Assembly (NCBI GenBank): GCA_964610885.1
Contig: CAZSWR010000001.1
Location: 93,131 to 157,130, forward strand
Reading direction: 5' to 3'
DNA length: 64,000 nt
Source: CAZSWR01 sp964610885
GTDB taxonomy: Bacteria; Bacteroidota; Ignavibacteria; Kapaibacteriales; UBA2268
Numbering within the stretch: position 1 is the first letter of the stretch; every line of letters starts with the position of its first letter. The notes beneath the pieces are model-generated. The model made no database searches. It had not been told where the DNA came from and worked only from the letters and a program-made list of their open reading frames with translations. Position numbers and translations under genes: made by a program. Positions 37,684 through 46,533 of the stretch are shown here, in pieces.

Positions 37684-38439
37684 CTATTTCGTGATGGTAA
37701 TGTTCACAACTGAGTTTTGTTTCACCATGGATCCGTTCTCGGGCGTTTGGGTGATCACAGTATTGCTGACGTAGGTCTCGTTCTTGATCGTGCTAATTGT
37801 GCCCAAGACTAACTTGGATTCGGCCAGTATGGATTTCACCTCTTCCAATGGCTTGCCGACGAGGTTCGGCACGGAAACCTGAAGCTCCGGCCCGGAACTG
37901 ATCGTGATACTGATTGGCGAACCGGGAGCCAGCTTGGTTCCGTATTTTTTATTTTGGCGGACGACCGTGTCGTTTCCGAATAGTTCACTGTTTTGGTAAT
38001 CAATATCGCCTATGGTGAAGCCTTTGTTCATCGCAAGTATCCTCGCCTGGCGGGATGGCATTCCGACCAGGTTGGGCACGTCTGTAGCGTTTTCGCCCTT
38101 GCTGACTGTGATATAGACAGTCCTATCGCCTTTGACCATGATGTCTTTGGGCGGGGTTTGGCTGATGACTGTGCCGGCGGGGACTGCGTCGCTGTTCTGT
38201 TCGTTAATCTTCCGAGAACTAAGCCCGGCCTTGTCCAAGAGCTTCTCGGCGTCCGAAATGGATTTGCCAACTATATCGGGCATCTTGATCGATGGTTTGT
38301 CCTGCACGAGCGAGGGCAGCACCAACCAATCTACCAAAAAAATGAAACACAAAAATGCCACACAAAAGCAGCAAAATACCCATATATAAGGCTTCGATTT
38401 CACGAGTTTTTCTTTAATTGCTTCGCCGTTCATCGTCAT
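37684..38439 (-). CDS. single-pass membrane protein with three PASTA domains and no kinase
   Basis: A 251-residue protein with a short cytoplasmic start, one transmembrane helix (about 18-41: YIWVFCCFCVAFLCFIFLVD) and three PASTA repeats (about 52-115, 117-183 and 188-251). Each has the repeat start (MPDIVGKSISDAEKLL; VPNLVGMPSRQARILA; VPNLVGKPLEEVKSIL) and an end such as VYITVSKGE. PASTA domains bind peptidoglycan fragments in Ser/Thr kinases and PBPs; here neither catalytic domain is present. Stand-alone PASTA proteins occur in Bacteroidota and their role is unclear. It lies 152 bases downstream of the T9SS gene on the same strand, with hairpin copy R3 between. Confidence 0.92.
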   Translation of the reverse strand: MTMNGEAIKEKLVKSKPYIWVFCCFCVAFLCFIFLVDWLVLPSLVQDKPSIKMPDIVGKSISDAEKLLDKAGLSSRKINEQNSDAVPAGTVISQTPPKDIMVKGDRTVYITVSKGENATDVPNLVGMPSRQARILAMNKGFTIGDIDYQNSELFGNDTVVRQNKKYGTKLAPGSPISITISSGPELQVSVPNLVGKPLEEVKSILAESKLVLGTISTIKNETYVSNTVITQTPENGSMVKQNSVVNITITK

Positions 38440-38533
38440 TTTTCTATAGTTTTATTTAATGTTCACTTCATTTCTTGGCAAATTAACAAATTTGCCGATA
38501 ATATTCTAATATATGTAAAAATGAATTCGCGCT

Positions 38534-38585
38534 CATCTTTGCTCTCGTCATTGCGCCGCCTAAAAAATCAAGTGGCAGTCGCCAC
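38534..38585 (-). terminator. dispersed hairpin element, copy R3, acting as terminator
   Basis: The hairpin gtggcagtcgccac (38572-38585) begins 6 bases after the stop codon of the T9SS gene and is followed on the minus strand by ttgattttttagg. Tail and body match the other copies. Confidence 0.75.
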
Positions 38586-38591
38586 ATTCAA

Positions 38592-41500
38592 TTATTTGAC
38601 AATCCTTATCGGTATCGTAGTTACCTTGTGGGCCGAATACAGAGCCAAATAGTAAACACCGGAAGAAATACCGGAAGTTGGCAGAGAATACGTGTATTCG
38701 CCCGCCGGTAGCAACGCATCGGCCACCTTGAGGATCCGCGTGCCGTTGTTGTCGAAAAGTTCCAAACGAGCGTGGTCAAGTCCGTTCGAGGTGAGCTTGC
38801 AAGAAATCACATCCGAAACCATTTGCTTTTCCGCGCTGACGGTGTTTGGATTCACGTAGTCGACAACTCTCAGCGAGTAAGCGCATGGCCCGGTCAGGAT
38901 TAATCGTCCATTTCGCAACGACGAATTGTACTGATAATTCGGGCTTTGCGACATCTCGTGGGCGGTGAAGCTAATCATCGACGTGGTGTCGTTGCCCAAG
39001 TAGGTTGGCGAGACCAGCCAGACCAATGGATTGGCCGAGACGATAGCTTTCGAATCGAGCCGAAGCTCGACTGTGGAACTCCCCGGAGCATCGTTGGTCA
39101 GCGTTATTGATTGCACTCGGGCGGCGTCGAGAGCCGAACCGACTGTGGCCCTGGCGAAGCTCAGAATTGACGGATTGTACGCGACGCTGAACTTCAGGAG
39201 CGAAGGCGAAGCACTGATCATCTCGGCAATATTATTCGTTTGCAAATACACCGGCAGTTTCAATGTGTCGTTAACCTCGACGGTTGTATCCGGTATGAAC
39301 AATGTGTAATTAATTGTCGGGATTGTGCCGGATGTGCCCTTGATCGTAATCATTTCGGCTGACGGGCAGGGGCTTGCGAAATTGAATGTGGCCGTTGTGG
39401 ATTTGTCCTCGGCGTCGGATTGGAAATATTGAACCTTGAACTCGACGCTGCTGTCCGGATTGATTGTAACCGGAAACGTGGTCGGCTCGATTAGCGTTAT
39501 GTCTGGAGTGAAGCCGGTATTATTCGAAATAACCATTGGCTGCCCCGTGGGGTTCGATATTGTGAATGATTTAACCTCGGTTGCCCCGACTGTTACGTTG
39601 GGGAAATCGATTACAGTGGTCGAAAAAACAGGTTGCCCATCGGATACGCGAACACGTAGGGGAATCGATTTTTGGATGTCGCATGGCGTAAGCGTGATAT
39701 TCAGCATTCCTTCGTACACGCCTGGGGCAGTAACCAAATAATTGATTTTAATGTCATTGTCAGCGCCCAAGACCGTGCCGACCCCGAAATCGGTCGAGAA
39801 TGGGCCGGTAACCGTTACAGAGGCAACTTGCGGGGTGATCGTAGAGGGATTGTAGTCCAAATGTAGATTTATTGTTTCCTGGCCGGTTGCTTGGTCGGCC
39901 GAGCACATCACGTTCTCCGGGAAGCTCAAAGAATCTGTGGAATATTGGACGTTCAATCCGTCCTTCGAGATTTTTATCTGGGTTGGTGCTGTCGCGGCGC
40001 ATTCGTCCGCTTCGATCACCAGATCGATGATGTGCAATTGATTGTCTGGCGTCGTTGCCCTGACGCGCAATTCAGAAATTCCTCCTGCAGGAATTGTGAG
40101 TGGCAGGTTCAGGAAAGAAATATATGGATCTGTGCTTTGCTTCGAGATTGTTATTTCGACAGAACTGGAGTTCGAGATGTTCAGCACGGTATCCTTCTGC
40201 GTCTCGCATGGCAGCAGCAGTAGCTCCGTCAGCGTTGGAGACACCGAGAAAGAAGGTTCAATAATATTAATATTCAAGGTAACATCCAAGTTGCTGTTTG
40301 CGCCGCCGAAGTTATAGACAAACGTAACATTGTCACTGATAACCCTTGGCGTGGCGTCGGTGAAATGCAGGTAGAAAGTTGAATTGCCACCGGGCGCGAT
40401 CGAGACTCCGGCCGGATCGGGCGAAATCAGCATTCCGGCAGGCAATGTGGCCGATACCAGGTTGGCCTGCACTGTGTTGGAATTAATGATTTGTACCTTC
40501 ACCGAATCCTTCAAAGCGTTGCAAGTCAGTAGATTCGCGATAGATATTGGATTGGGATCGGCCGAGAGGCCCGAGCTGATTTTTGTGACTCTAATGTATT
40601 GGACAATGCTATCGCCGCAGGGCAAGTGATAGACGATCGAGTCCATGTACGTGCCGGCACGCGGCCCGGAGTAAACAAAATCAATATTTTTCGAGGCTCC
40701 TGCGGCAACTATCGCACCGTTATAGTTCCGGGTCGTCGCAATTTTTGCTCCATAGGCCAAGGAAATGATCGGCATATCGAGCGTGTCCAAGTTGGTAATT
40801 GTGCTGGTTGCGGTTTTATTGTTCTCCGATGCGTCGAATTGCAAATCAATTGTGTCCACTGCCAAATCTGTCCGCACGTTGCGGATCGATACAGTGAAGT
40901 GGTAGCTCGTATCGAAACAAATATCGTTTGAATGAATTGCGTAGTATTTTCCGGGCAAGGAAAGAGTGATCGAGCCGGCCATTACTGTTCCGCTTTGGAT
41001 TTCGACGTTGTTACGGAACCAACGGATCACTTGCCCGCCCAATGGTTCGAGCTTCACTGTCTGGCCCGGGCAGAGCGCAAACACCGTATCGGAAGTGATC
41101 TGTTTCGAACCGATAAAAGTTTGGGCAATTGGAGCCGGTAAAACAGTAACGGTGATTTCGTCCGAAAGCTCTGAGCAGTCGAATTGGTTGGTCACGATGG
41201 CGCGATAAGTTCCGGATTCCTTAACGACGAGCGTCCTCGATGTGTCCGTTTTGAAAACTGCTCCGTTTTTGTACCATTCGATTGTCCTGTAAGTCGATTT
41301 CCCAACGTTGACGACCAAAGTAACGCTATCGCCGGCGCAAACTCTGCTCGATGGTTCGACAGTAAACGACGTAATCTCGGGGGCAATCCTCGTCGCCGAA
41401 TCCTGAGCAAATAATTCATTGTACGCTCGGCCGCGTGCCTTGATCGAATCCTTTTCCAATGGGAAGCCATCATCGCCATCGAACCTATAGGCATAAATCC

Positions 41501-42509
41501 TGTAATAATAAGTCTGGCCGCATGGCACAACGAAATTATCAGTATATGTGGAAGTCTGGGAATATGGTATATTTGCAACGACAGTCGCCGGTCCGATTCT
41601 CGCGCCTGGGGCGTAAGCAAGGCCGTCCGTGGGGTTCTTCGCCAGGCCAATTTGCGAGGAGAGGATGCGGAGAATCAAATAGCCCTGAAGGCTGTCCTGC
41701 GGATATATGTCTGTCGCAGTTGACCAGTTAAGTACTACGTTGTTGTTAGTGCGTTTTGCGGTCAATGTCCGATTGAGCCATAGCGGTTGCCTGAGCGCTC
41801 GCCAGAACAATTGATTAATATTATCGAATCCGGGACGATTATTGGGAAGTCCCATCGTTTCGGTTTCCACTGGCATTAATTTGTAAACCGAATCAGGATT
41901 CACGCCGGAATTGTATGCTGCAAGTGAACGCCCCGGCGCAACGCAAACAGATGAACCATTATCGATTGTGTTATTGAATGCAGCTTTGGGAGTTGGGACA
42001 GAATTCCACACATCATCGTTCGGAAACGGGATATGCCCGAGGGCGTGGACGTGAGTTGAGTCGTATTTTAATATCTGAATAATATCATAATCAGCATTGA
42101 TTGAAAGGGTTTGGTCCCAGTCGGCAACTGTGCAATTTGGGCAGAAAACTACTTTCTCGAAAAATATAGGGTTTTCGGCGCCGATCTCGATGTAGCCGGC
42201 TCTTGCTTTGTTTATGACGGCTTCGGTCCCGCGCGATTTGATAACGATTATCGTCCCGGCGCGCAGGTGTTGCCACATTGGTACATTCTTGAATCGGACG
42301 CCGCCCTGCCATTGTTTGGACGTCCCGGCATTGTCCCGCACCATGTATCCGGCGAGGTTCAAACTGTCTTTGATCACCAATAGTTCGATCCATTCGCCAA
42401 CGGGCGGGTTGCCACCGACGTTGTAATAATCGCTCACGACGATGTCTTGGGCGACGGCTGAGAATGCAGAGGCAATACATGCGATAACAATAAGTAGCGT
42501 TTTCTTCAT
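38592..42509 (-). CDS. large secreted protein with lamin-tail-like domain, beta-sandwich repeats and T9SS sorting domain
   Basis: A 1305-residue protein with signal peptide MKKTLLIVIACIASAFSAVAQ. Residues about 22-140 (DIVVSDYYNVGGNPPVGEWI, LNLAGYMVRDNAG) look like a lamin-tail (LTD) domain. An Ig-like domain spans about 380-460 (VEPSSRVCAGDSVTLVVNVG, SGTYRAIVTNQFDCSELSDE). From about 560 there is a series of ASH/HYDIN-like or choice-of-anchor sandwiches (SFTISNPTGQPMVIS, FPNVTVGATEVKSF). The C-terminus (about 1230-1305: LELFDNNGTRILKVADALLP, GISSGVYYLALYS, and VTTIPIRIVK) is a type A Por secretion sorting domain. It should be exported by the type IX system and anchored or shed at the surface. 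It ends directly in hairpin copy R3. Confidence 0.85.
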   Translation of the reverse strand: MKKTLLIVIACIASAFSAVAQDIVVSDYYNVGGNPPVGEWIELLVIKDSLNLAGYMVRDNAGTSKQWQGGVRFKNVPMWQHLRAGTIIVIKSRGTEAVINKARAGYIEIGAENPIFFEKVVFCPNCTVADWDQTLSINADYDIIQILKYDSTHVHALGHIPFPNDDVWNSVPTPKAAFNNTIDNGSSVCVAPGRSLAAYNSGVNPDSVYKLMPVETETMGLPNNRPGFDNINQLFWRALRQPLWLNRTLTAKRTNNNVVLNWSTATDIYPQDSLQGYLILRILSSQIGLAKNPTDGLAYAPGARIGPATVVANIPYSQTSTYTDNFVVPCGQTYYYRIYAYRFDGDDGFPLEKDSIKARGRAYNELFAQDSATRIAPEITSFTVEPSSRVCAGDSVTLVVNVGKSTYRTIEWYKNGAVFKTDTSRTLVVKESGTYRAIVTNQFDCSELSDEITVTVLPAPIAQTFIGSKQITSDTVFALCPGQTVKLEPLGGQVIRWFRNNVEIQSGTVMAGSITLSLPGKYYAIHSNDICFDTSYHFTVSIRNVRTDLAVDTIDLQFDASENNKTATSTITNLDTLDMPIISLAYGAKIATTRNYNGAIVAAGASKNIDFVYSGPRAGTYMDSIVYHLPCGDSIVQYIRVTKISSGLSADPNPISIANLLTCNALKDSVKVQIINSNTVQANLVSATLPAGMLISPDPAGVSIAPGGNSTFYLHFTDATPRVISDNVTFVYNFGGANSNLDVTLNINIIEPSFSVSPTLTELLLLPCETQKDTVLNISNSSSVEITISKQSTDPYISFLNLPLTIPAGGISELRVRATTPDNQLHIIDLVIEADECAATAPTQIKISKDGLNVQYSTDSLSFPENVMCSADQATGQETINLHLDYNPSTITPQVASVTVTGPFSTDFGVGTVLGADNDIKINYLVTAPGVYEGMLNITLTPCDIQKSIPLRVRVSDGQPVFSTTVIDFPNVTVGATEVKSFTISNPTGQPMVISNNTGFTPDITLIEPTTFPVTINPDSSVEFKVQYFQSDAEDKSTTATFNFASPCPSAEMITIKGTSGTIPTINYTLFIPDTTVEVNDTLKLPVYLQTNNIAEMISASPSLLKFSVAYNPSILSFARATVGSALDAARVQSITLTNDAPGSSTVELRLDSKAIVSANPLVWLVSPTYLGNDTTSMISFTAHEMSQSPNYQYNSSLRNGRLILTGPCAYSLRVVDYVNPNTVSAEKQMVSDVISCKLTSNGLDHARLELFDNNGTRILKVADALLPAGEYTYSLPTSGISSGVYYLALYSAHKVTTIPIRIVK

Positions 42510-42751
42510 AATTTATCAAATATTTTGTACATAAAAAAGCCTTCCAATATAATTTATACATTCCAATATTGCAACTTTCTTTTTGCACTTCATTAATAAT
42601 TAAAGAAATTCATCAGGAATTAGTTAATTACTTCGGCAATATTTGGATGAGTCCCCATGCAAAAAATTGCAAGCAAATTTATCTAACTTTATTAAATTGA
42701 CAGTGTGCTTAGCATGTTAACGGCGTAAATATTTGATATACATGAGGATGG

Positions 42752-42784
42752 AGTGGTGCTACCATTCCAAATGGTAGTACCACT
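42752..42784. repeat. hairpin related to the PASTA-gene terminator
   Basis: agtggtgctaccatt pairs with aatggtagtaccact (one mismatch pair, loop cca), then tttcta. The core ctacc-N-ggtagtac is shared with 37596-37635. No gene ends immediately before it on either strand. Confidence 0.55.
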
Positions 42785-42845
42785 TTCTACTGAGGAATCA
42801 AGAAGTTTCACACTTCAGAGGAGTTGTACATTTATCTGAAAAGGC

Positions 42846-42870
42846 GGGCGGGTTTGGAACCCGCCCCTAC
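42846..42870 (-). repeat. 25-bp palindromic repeat, gtaggggcgggtt family
   Basis: Exact reverse complement of 9196-9220, more than 33 kb away. Confidence 0.8.
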
Positions 42871-43063
42871 GCTAATTCTACCTTGATTCATCGGCCGTTC
42901 TGAAACACGACGTTAACACAAAAATGATTGCTATATAAATGAGATTTCTCATCGATAATTCCTGATTTTTGTTCAATTAATAGCTGAACTAATATACAAT
43001 TTAAATAAATAACAGCAAATAACTATATCAAGTCTTTTTATGTGAAAAAACAAAAAATGATCG

Positions 43064-43261
43064 TTATTCAAGGTTTTCACAATACAACTGAATTTGATTA
43101 TCAAGGTTGCCCTGCAAGCATTGCTTATGACAGTACAACTGCTGAGCTTCTTCCTTATCTATTCCTGAATAGACCAACAAAACATAAGAATCATGAATAC
43201 TCATACTGTTGCCACAAAAGCAGCAAATAACCTTTTCTCCTGAAACAAGTTCGGTATCCAT
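43064..43261 (-). CDS. small cysteine-rich (zinc-ribbon-like) protein
   Basis: 65 residues from an ATG at 43259-43261 preceded by a purine-rich stretch. The sequence has VICCFCGN near residue 11 and LYCHKQCLQG near 43, giving CxxC plus CxxxC pairs, an arrangement suited to one zinc ion. Between them are hydrophobic strands (YVLLVYSGI). Short proteins with a similar KVICxFCG...LxCHxxC layout are known to me as uncharacterised conserved proteins in several phyla, so I think it is real; function is unknown. It lies downstream of the gcvPB terminator. Confidence 0.55.
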   Translation of the reverse strand: MDTELVSGEKVICCFCGNSMSIHDSYVLLVYSGIDKEEAQQLYCHKQCLQGNLDNQIQLYCENLE

Positions 43262-43310
43262 AATATTTCCCGAGATAAATGAAAAATATCAATTCATAAT
43301 CATGTGGTTA

Positions 43311-43358
43311 TTAAAAAAAACCTCCATGCGCCGGATCTCACCGACATCACAGAGGTTT
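43311..43358 (-). terminator. terminator of gcvPB
   Basis: On the minus strand aaacctc pairs with gaggttt, flanking a 27-base internal region with further pairing (gtcgg/ccggc-like), followed by a run of T, 24 bases after the gcvPB stop. Confidence 0.6.
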
Positions 43359-43381
43359 AAAACTGAAGCTAATGATTCTGT

Positions 43382-44824
43382 TTACCAGTGAATATTCAAA
43401 TTCCTGGCTGCGAGAGCGTCGTCCAAACGCTTCACGGGCGTGGAATAGGGCGCATTGCGTACGAATTCGGGATCGTCTTTGATCTCGTTACTGATTGCAA
43501 GCATTGCATCAGCAAAAGCATCGATGCTTTCCTTTGTTTCCGTTTCGGTCGGCTCGACGAGAATTGATTCGTGCACGATAAGCGGGAAATAGATCGTCGG
43601 AGCGTGGAAACCATAGTCAAGCAAACGCTTTGCAATGTCTTTGGTGCTTGCGCCCATTTCTTTCTGGCGGTCTCCGCTTAGTACGAATTCGTGCATGCAC
43701 GGGCCGGAGGCAAATGGTGCGTCGAAATCATTCTTCAAGCGCGAAAGCAGATAGTTTGCATTGATAATGGCATTGCGGCTGATTTCGGGAATGCCTTGCT
43801 TGCCCAGCATTGCGATATAGGCATAAGCGCGGACGAGCACGCCGAAATTGCCGAAGAATGTGTGCATCTTTCCGATGGATTTCGGGCAATCCTCGACGAA
43901 TTCATATTTGTCGCCATTCTTCACCACTTGCGGGACGGGCAGGAATGGAACCAGTTTATCGCTAACGCAGATCGGGCCGGCGCCGGGGCCGCCACCGCCG
44001 TGGGGTGTGGCAAATGTCTTGTGCAGGTTGATATGGACGCAATCGAATTTCATATCGCCCGGGCGTGTAATGCCGAGCAATGCGTTCAGGTTGGCGCCGT
44101 CCATGTACATCAAACCGCCGCAGCCATGGATCAGCTTCTCGATCTCGACGATATTCGTCTCGAACAGGCCGAGCGTGTTGGGGTTGGTGAGCATGAATCC
44201 GGCCACGTCGTCGCCGCATTTCGATGCCAAGTCCTTCAGATCGATTTTCCCATCAGCTTCGGAATTGACTGCCACGATGCTGAATCCGGCAACTACCGCC
44301 GATGCGGGATTGGTTCCGTGGGCCGAGTCCGGGATGAGGATTTTTGTACGTTTAAGGTCGCCACGGTCGTGGTGATACGCACGGAAGCACATAATACCGG
44401 TGAATTCGCCGTTGGCTCCGGCCGAGGGTTGGAGCGAAACGCCGGGCATTCCGGTCATTTCCTTCAACGATTCGCCAAGTTCGTACATCAGGCGGAGTGC
44501 GCCCTGGGCGTTGGCTGGCTCTGTGCACGGGTGCAGCTCGGAGAATCCGGGCAATGCGGCAATAATTTCGTTTACTTTCGGATTGTATTTCATCGTGCAC
44601 GAACCGAGCGGATAAAGCCCCTCTTCGATGCAGTGATTAAGATGCGACAGCTTGACAAAATGGCGAGCAACGTCGATTTCCGGCAGTTCCGGCATGTTCG
44701 GTTCGGCCATGCGGAGGGAATCCTTCGGAATGCAGCTTTCGATGTTCGTAACGGGAACGTCGAGCGAGGGAAGCGTGTAGCCTTTTCTGCCGGCTATGCT
44801 TTTTTCAATTAACAGCTTTTCCAT
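43382..44824 (-). CDS. gcvPB: glycine dehydrogenase (decarboxylating) subunit 2
   Basis: The C-terminal half of the P protein of the glycine cleavage system, a PLP enzyme that releases CO2 from glycine and passes the aminomethyl group to lipoyl-GcvH. 480 residues, normal for the two-subunit form. Motifs: LGSCTMKYNPKVNE near 75, SLQPSAGANGEFTGIM, IPDSAHGTNPASA, and the PLP lysine in HINLHKTFATPHGGGGPGAG; C-terminal segment YGFHAPTIYFPLIVHESILV is also canonical. gcvPA, gcvT and gcvH are not adjacent, and no glycine riboswitch was seen upstream. It has its own terminator. Confidence 0.96.
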   Translation of the reverse strand: MEKLLIEKSIAGRKGYTLPSLDVPVTNIESCIPKDSLRMAEPNMPELPEIDVARHFVKLSHLNHCIEEGLYPLGSCTMKYNPKVNEIIAALPGFSELHPCTEPANAQGALRLMYELGESLKEMTGMPGVSLQPSAGANGEFTGIMCFRAYHHDRGDLKRTKILIPDSAHGTNPASAVVAGFSIVAVNSEADGKIDLKDLASKCGDDVAGFMLTNPNTLGLFETNIVEIEKLIHGCGGLMYMDGANLNALLGITRPGDMKFDCVHINLHKTFATPHGGGGPGAGPICVSDKLVPFLPVPQVVKNGDKYEFVEDCPKSIGKMHTFFGNFGVLVRAYAYIAMLGKQGIPEISRNAIINANYLLSRLKNDFDAPFASGPCMHEFVLSGDRQKEMGASTKDIAKRLLDYGFHAPTIYFPLIVHESILVEPTETETKESIDAFADAMLAISNEIKDDPEFVRNAPYSTPVKRLDDALAARNLNIHW

Positions 44825-44997
44825 AACGCCTTTAAATAAATATTATAAAATTCATGTTCAATTTTCATGTCCGACAAGTGCATTTCGGAGCAGTTCAAAA
44901 TTATCAATATTTGCAATGAATACAAAATCTTTTGCGCATTTTGTTTTGCACCAACAGATTGATTCCCATCAATGGAGCTATATGATTGTAGTTTTGC

Positions 44998-45612
44998 TTA
45001 GTTCCAATGATAGCCCACCGAAGCGAAGAAACCGTTTTTCGTGTGGAATCCAACGCCAAGCATGAAATCCTCGCGATAGTAATATTGAGCGCCGAAACTC
45101 ATGCAGAAACCGGTTTTGTTCTCGGTTTTCCAATAGTAACGGTCGCGATGCTCTCCAGGTTCGTAGTATTTATACCTGAATACTGAGTCCTTTTGCGCAT
45201 AGAATCCCATCGATGCAAAGCCTGTAATTTTCTTGCTCAGCTTGACGAAATAATAAAAGTTGGCATCCACAATGAGTGTGGTCATCGATTCCCGAGAAAG
45301 AGGGTCGTATTCCGTCTCCTTGGGTGGTGGATTGTCCCTCGTAAAATTCGTGATCGCTGGCTTCGAACCGTGGTCCAAAGCGCTAAGCCCGAGGGATGCG
45401 CCAAAGACCCACCACCGGAAACCTACGCCACCGAACCAATTGTACGAGCCATAGCCCACATTGCCAAAAATCACTTTTATCGGCGGCAGGTCTTCCTGCT
45501 CGTCTTCGTCAGAGTCCCAATCGTCAGGAAAGGCCGCTGCCTTCACGGCCGAGAAGAATACGATGAACATCATTAGCGCCAATAACCGAGAGTATTTCCG
45601 AAGAGTACCCAT
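44998..45612 (-). CDS. small outer-membrane barrel-like protein of unknown function
   Basis: 204 residues with a signal peptide (LLALMMFIVFFSAVKAAAF) and an acidic start of the mature protein (DDWDSDEDEQED). The remainder alternates aromatic, glycine and charged residues (FGNVGYGSYNWFGGVGFRWW, GFCMSFGAQYYYREDFMLG, FFASVGYHWN), which suggests an eight-strand barrel ending in an aromatic-terminal strand. No family recognised. It starts 32 bases after OsmC ends and is probably cotranscribed with it. Confidence 0.7.
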   Translation of the reverse strand: MGTLRKYSRLLALMMFIVFFSAVKAAAFPDDWDSDEDEQEDLPPIKVIFGNVGYGSYNWFGGVGFRWWVFGASLGLSALDHGSKPAITNFTRDNPPPKETEYDPLSRESMTTLIVDANFYYFVKLSKKITGFASMGFYAQKDSVFRYKYYEPGEHRDRYYWKTENKTGFCMSFGAQYYYREDFMLGVGFHTKNGFFASVGYHWN

Positions 45613-45644
45613 TGCATAATCCTCAATTTCTGCTTGAAGAAGAT

Positions 45645-46052
45645 TTATTTGAAAGAATAATTCGTTTCAATTTCGATAGCCGGATCGAGGCTGTTCACGA
45701 CCGGGCACGCCCTAACCACGTGTTTGAGGGCTGTGAGTTCTTTTTCCTCGATTGCGCAGGGGAAAACGATGTCCAGCATAAGTTTAACAATTTTCCGAGG
45801 TGCCGTTTTTGCCATTTCTTTGCCGACGGTGATTTTCAGTCCGGTAAGGTCCAAATTGTACCTATCGGCCACCATGCCCATAACCGTAGAAATGCACGCG
45901 CCCACGGCCGTCGCCACCAGATCGGTCGGCGAGAAGAATTCGCCCTTGCCCATATTGTCCACGGGGGCGTCTGTCATGAAAGTTTGTCCGCTGGGGCAAT
46001 GAGTCGCCAAGCAGTGCAAATCGTCTTTATATTCAACTGTAACCTGAACCAT
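45645..46052 (-). CDS. OsmC family peroxiredoxin-like protein
   Basis: About 135 residues from the ATG at 46050-46052 (MVQVTVEYKDD); an earlier ATG would add four. OsmC/Ohr proteins reduce organic hydroperoxides with a pair of cysteines. Here the first is in LVATAVGACISTVMG on the long helix and the second in VVRACPVVNSL, matching the OsmC arrangement; the family motif FSPTDLVA is intact. It could equally be the YhfA-like subgroup of undefined substrate. First gene of a two-gene run with the barrel-like protein. Confidence 0.9.
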   Translation of the reverse strand: MVQVTVEYKDDLHCLATHCPSGQTFMTDAPVDNMGKGEFFSPTDLVATAVGACISTVMGMVADRYNLDLTGLKITVGKEMAKTAPRKIVKLMLDIVFPCAIEEKELTALKHVVRACPVVNSLDPAIEIETNYSFK

Positions 46053-46064
46053 AATATCATCCAA

Positions 46065-46533
46065 AACATATATTACAAAAAAACAAAGTTAAAAAAACTT
46101 ATCCGAATTTCATATTTATTTATCTGTGCCGCGTGCAAACATCGAGTTAGCGGTGGGTTAAGCGGATCCGTAAGAAAGGCATTGAGTGCCGGAATTCTTG
46201 TCGTTTCAAAGTACAAAGGGACAAGGAACAAGTTGCAAGTAGAAGATTGTTCTGTCCGAAACAGAGATTACTTGATACTTGTACCTTTTTACTTGCAACT
46301 ATTTTCATCACATCTGCTCATCAATGGACTGGTTCCGAACCCGCCCCTACACATTTTTTAAAGTAGAAAGTTGAAAGGGACAAGTTGCAAGTAGAAGATT
46401 GTTCTGTACTTGTTACTTTTACCTTTTACCTTGCAACTTTGATTGCCAATTTCAGCAAAAAATCATTTTCTGCTTACATAATCAGTAAATATTGATTATA
46501 TTACGTACTGTTTGAAATACAAGGAAAAGACAG
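46065..46533. other. 469-bp spacer with tandem direct repeats
   Basis: No gene. It contains two copies of a 28-base direct repeat (46228-46255 and 46381-46408) with associated inverted repeats and a partial gggcgggtt-type repeat at 46332-46351. Confidence 0.65.
46228..46440 (+). repeat. tandem imperfect repeat units with internal inverted repeats
   Basis: The 28 bases at 46228-46255 recur exactly at 46381-46408. In the first unit agttgcaagta (46230-46240) pairs perfectly with tacttgcaact (46290-46300); the second unit has the same pair degraded (ccttgcaact at 46431-46440). No open frame crosses the units. Confidence 0.75.

Larger units (their letters stand above)
42510..43063. other. 554-bp spacer with an orphan hairpin and a 25-bp repeat
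   Basis: No gene. It contains the hairpin 42752-42784 and the gggcgggtt repeat 42846-42870. The part next to 42509 should hold the promoter of the T9SS gene. Confidence 0.6.

Noticed and set aside
43691..44812. 373-codon plus-strand open frame opposite gcvPB
   Set aside because: gcvPB is unmistakable on the other strand; the antisense frame is low-complexity and has no recognisable motif.
44825..44997. Glycine riboswitch upstream of gcvPB
   Set aside because: No GGAGA-type aptamer blocks or tandem aptamer structure could be found in the spacer.
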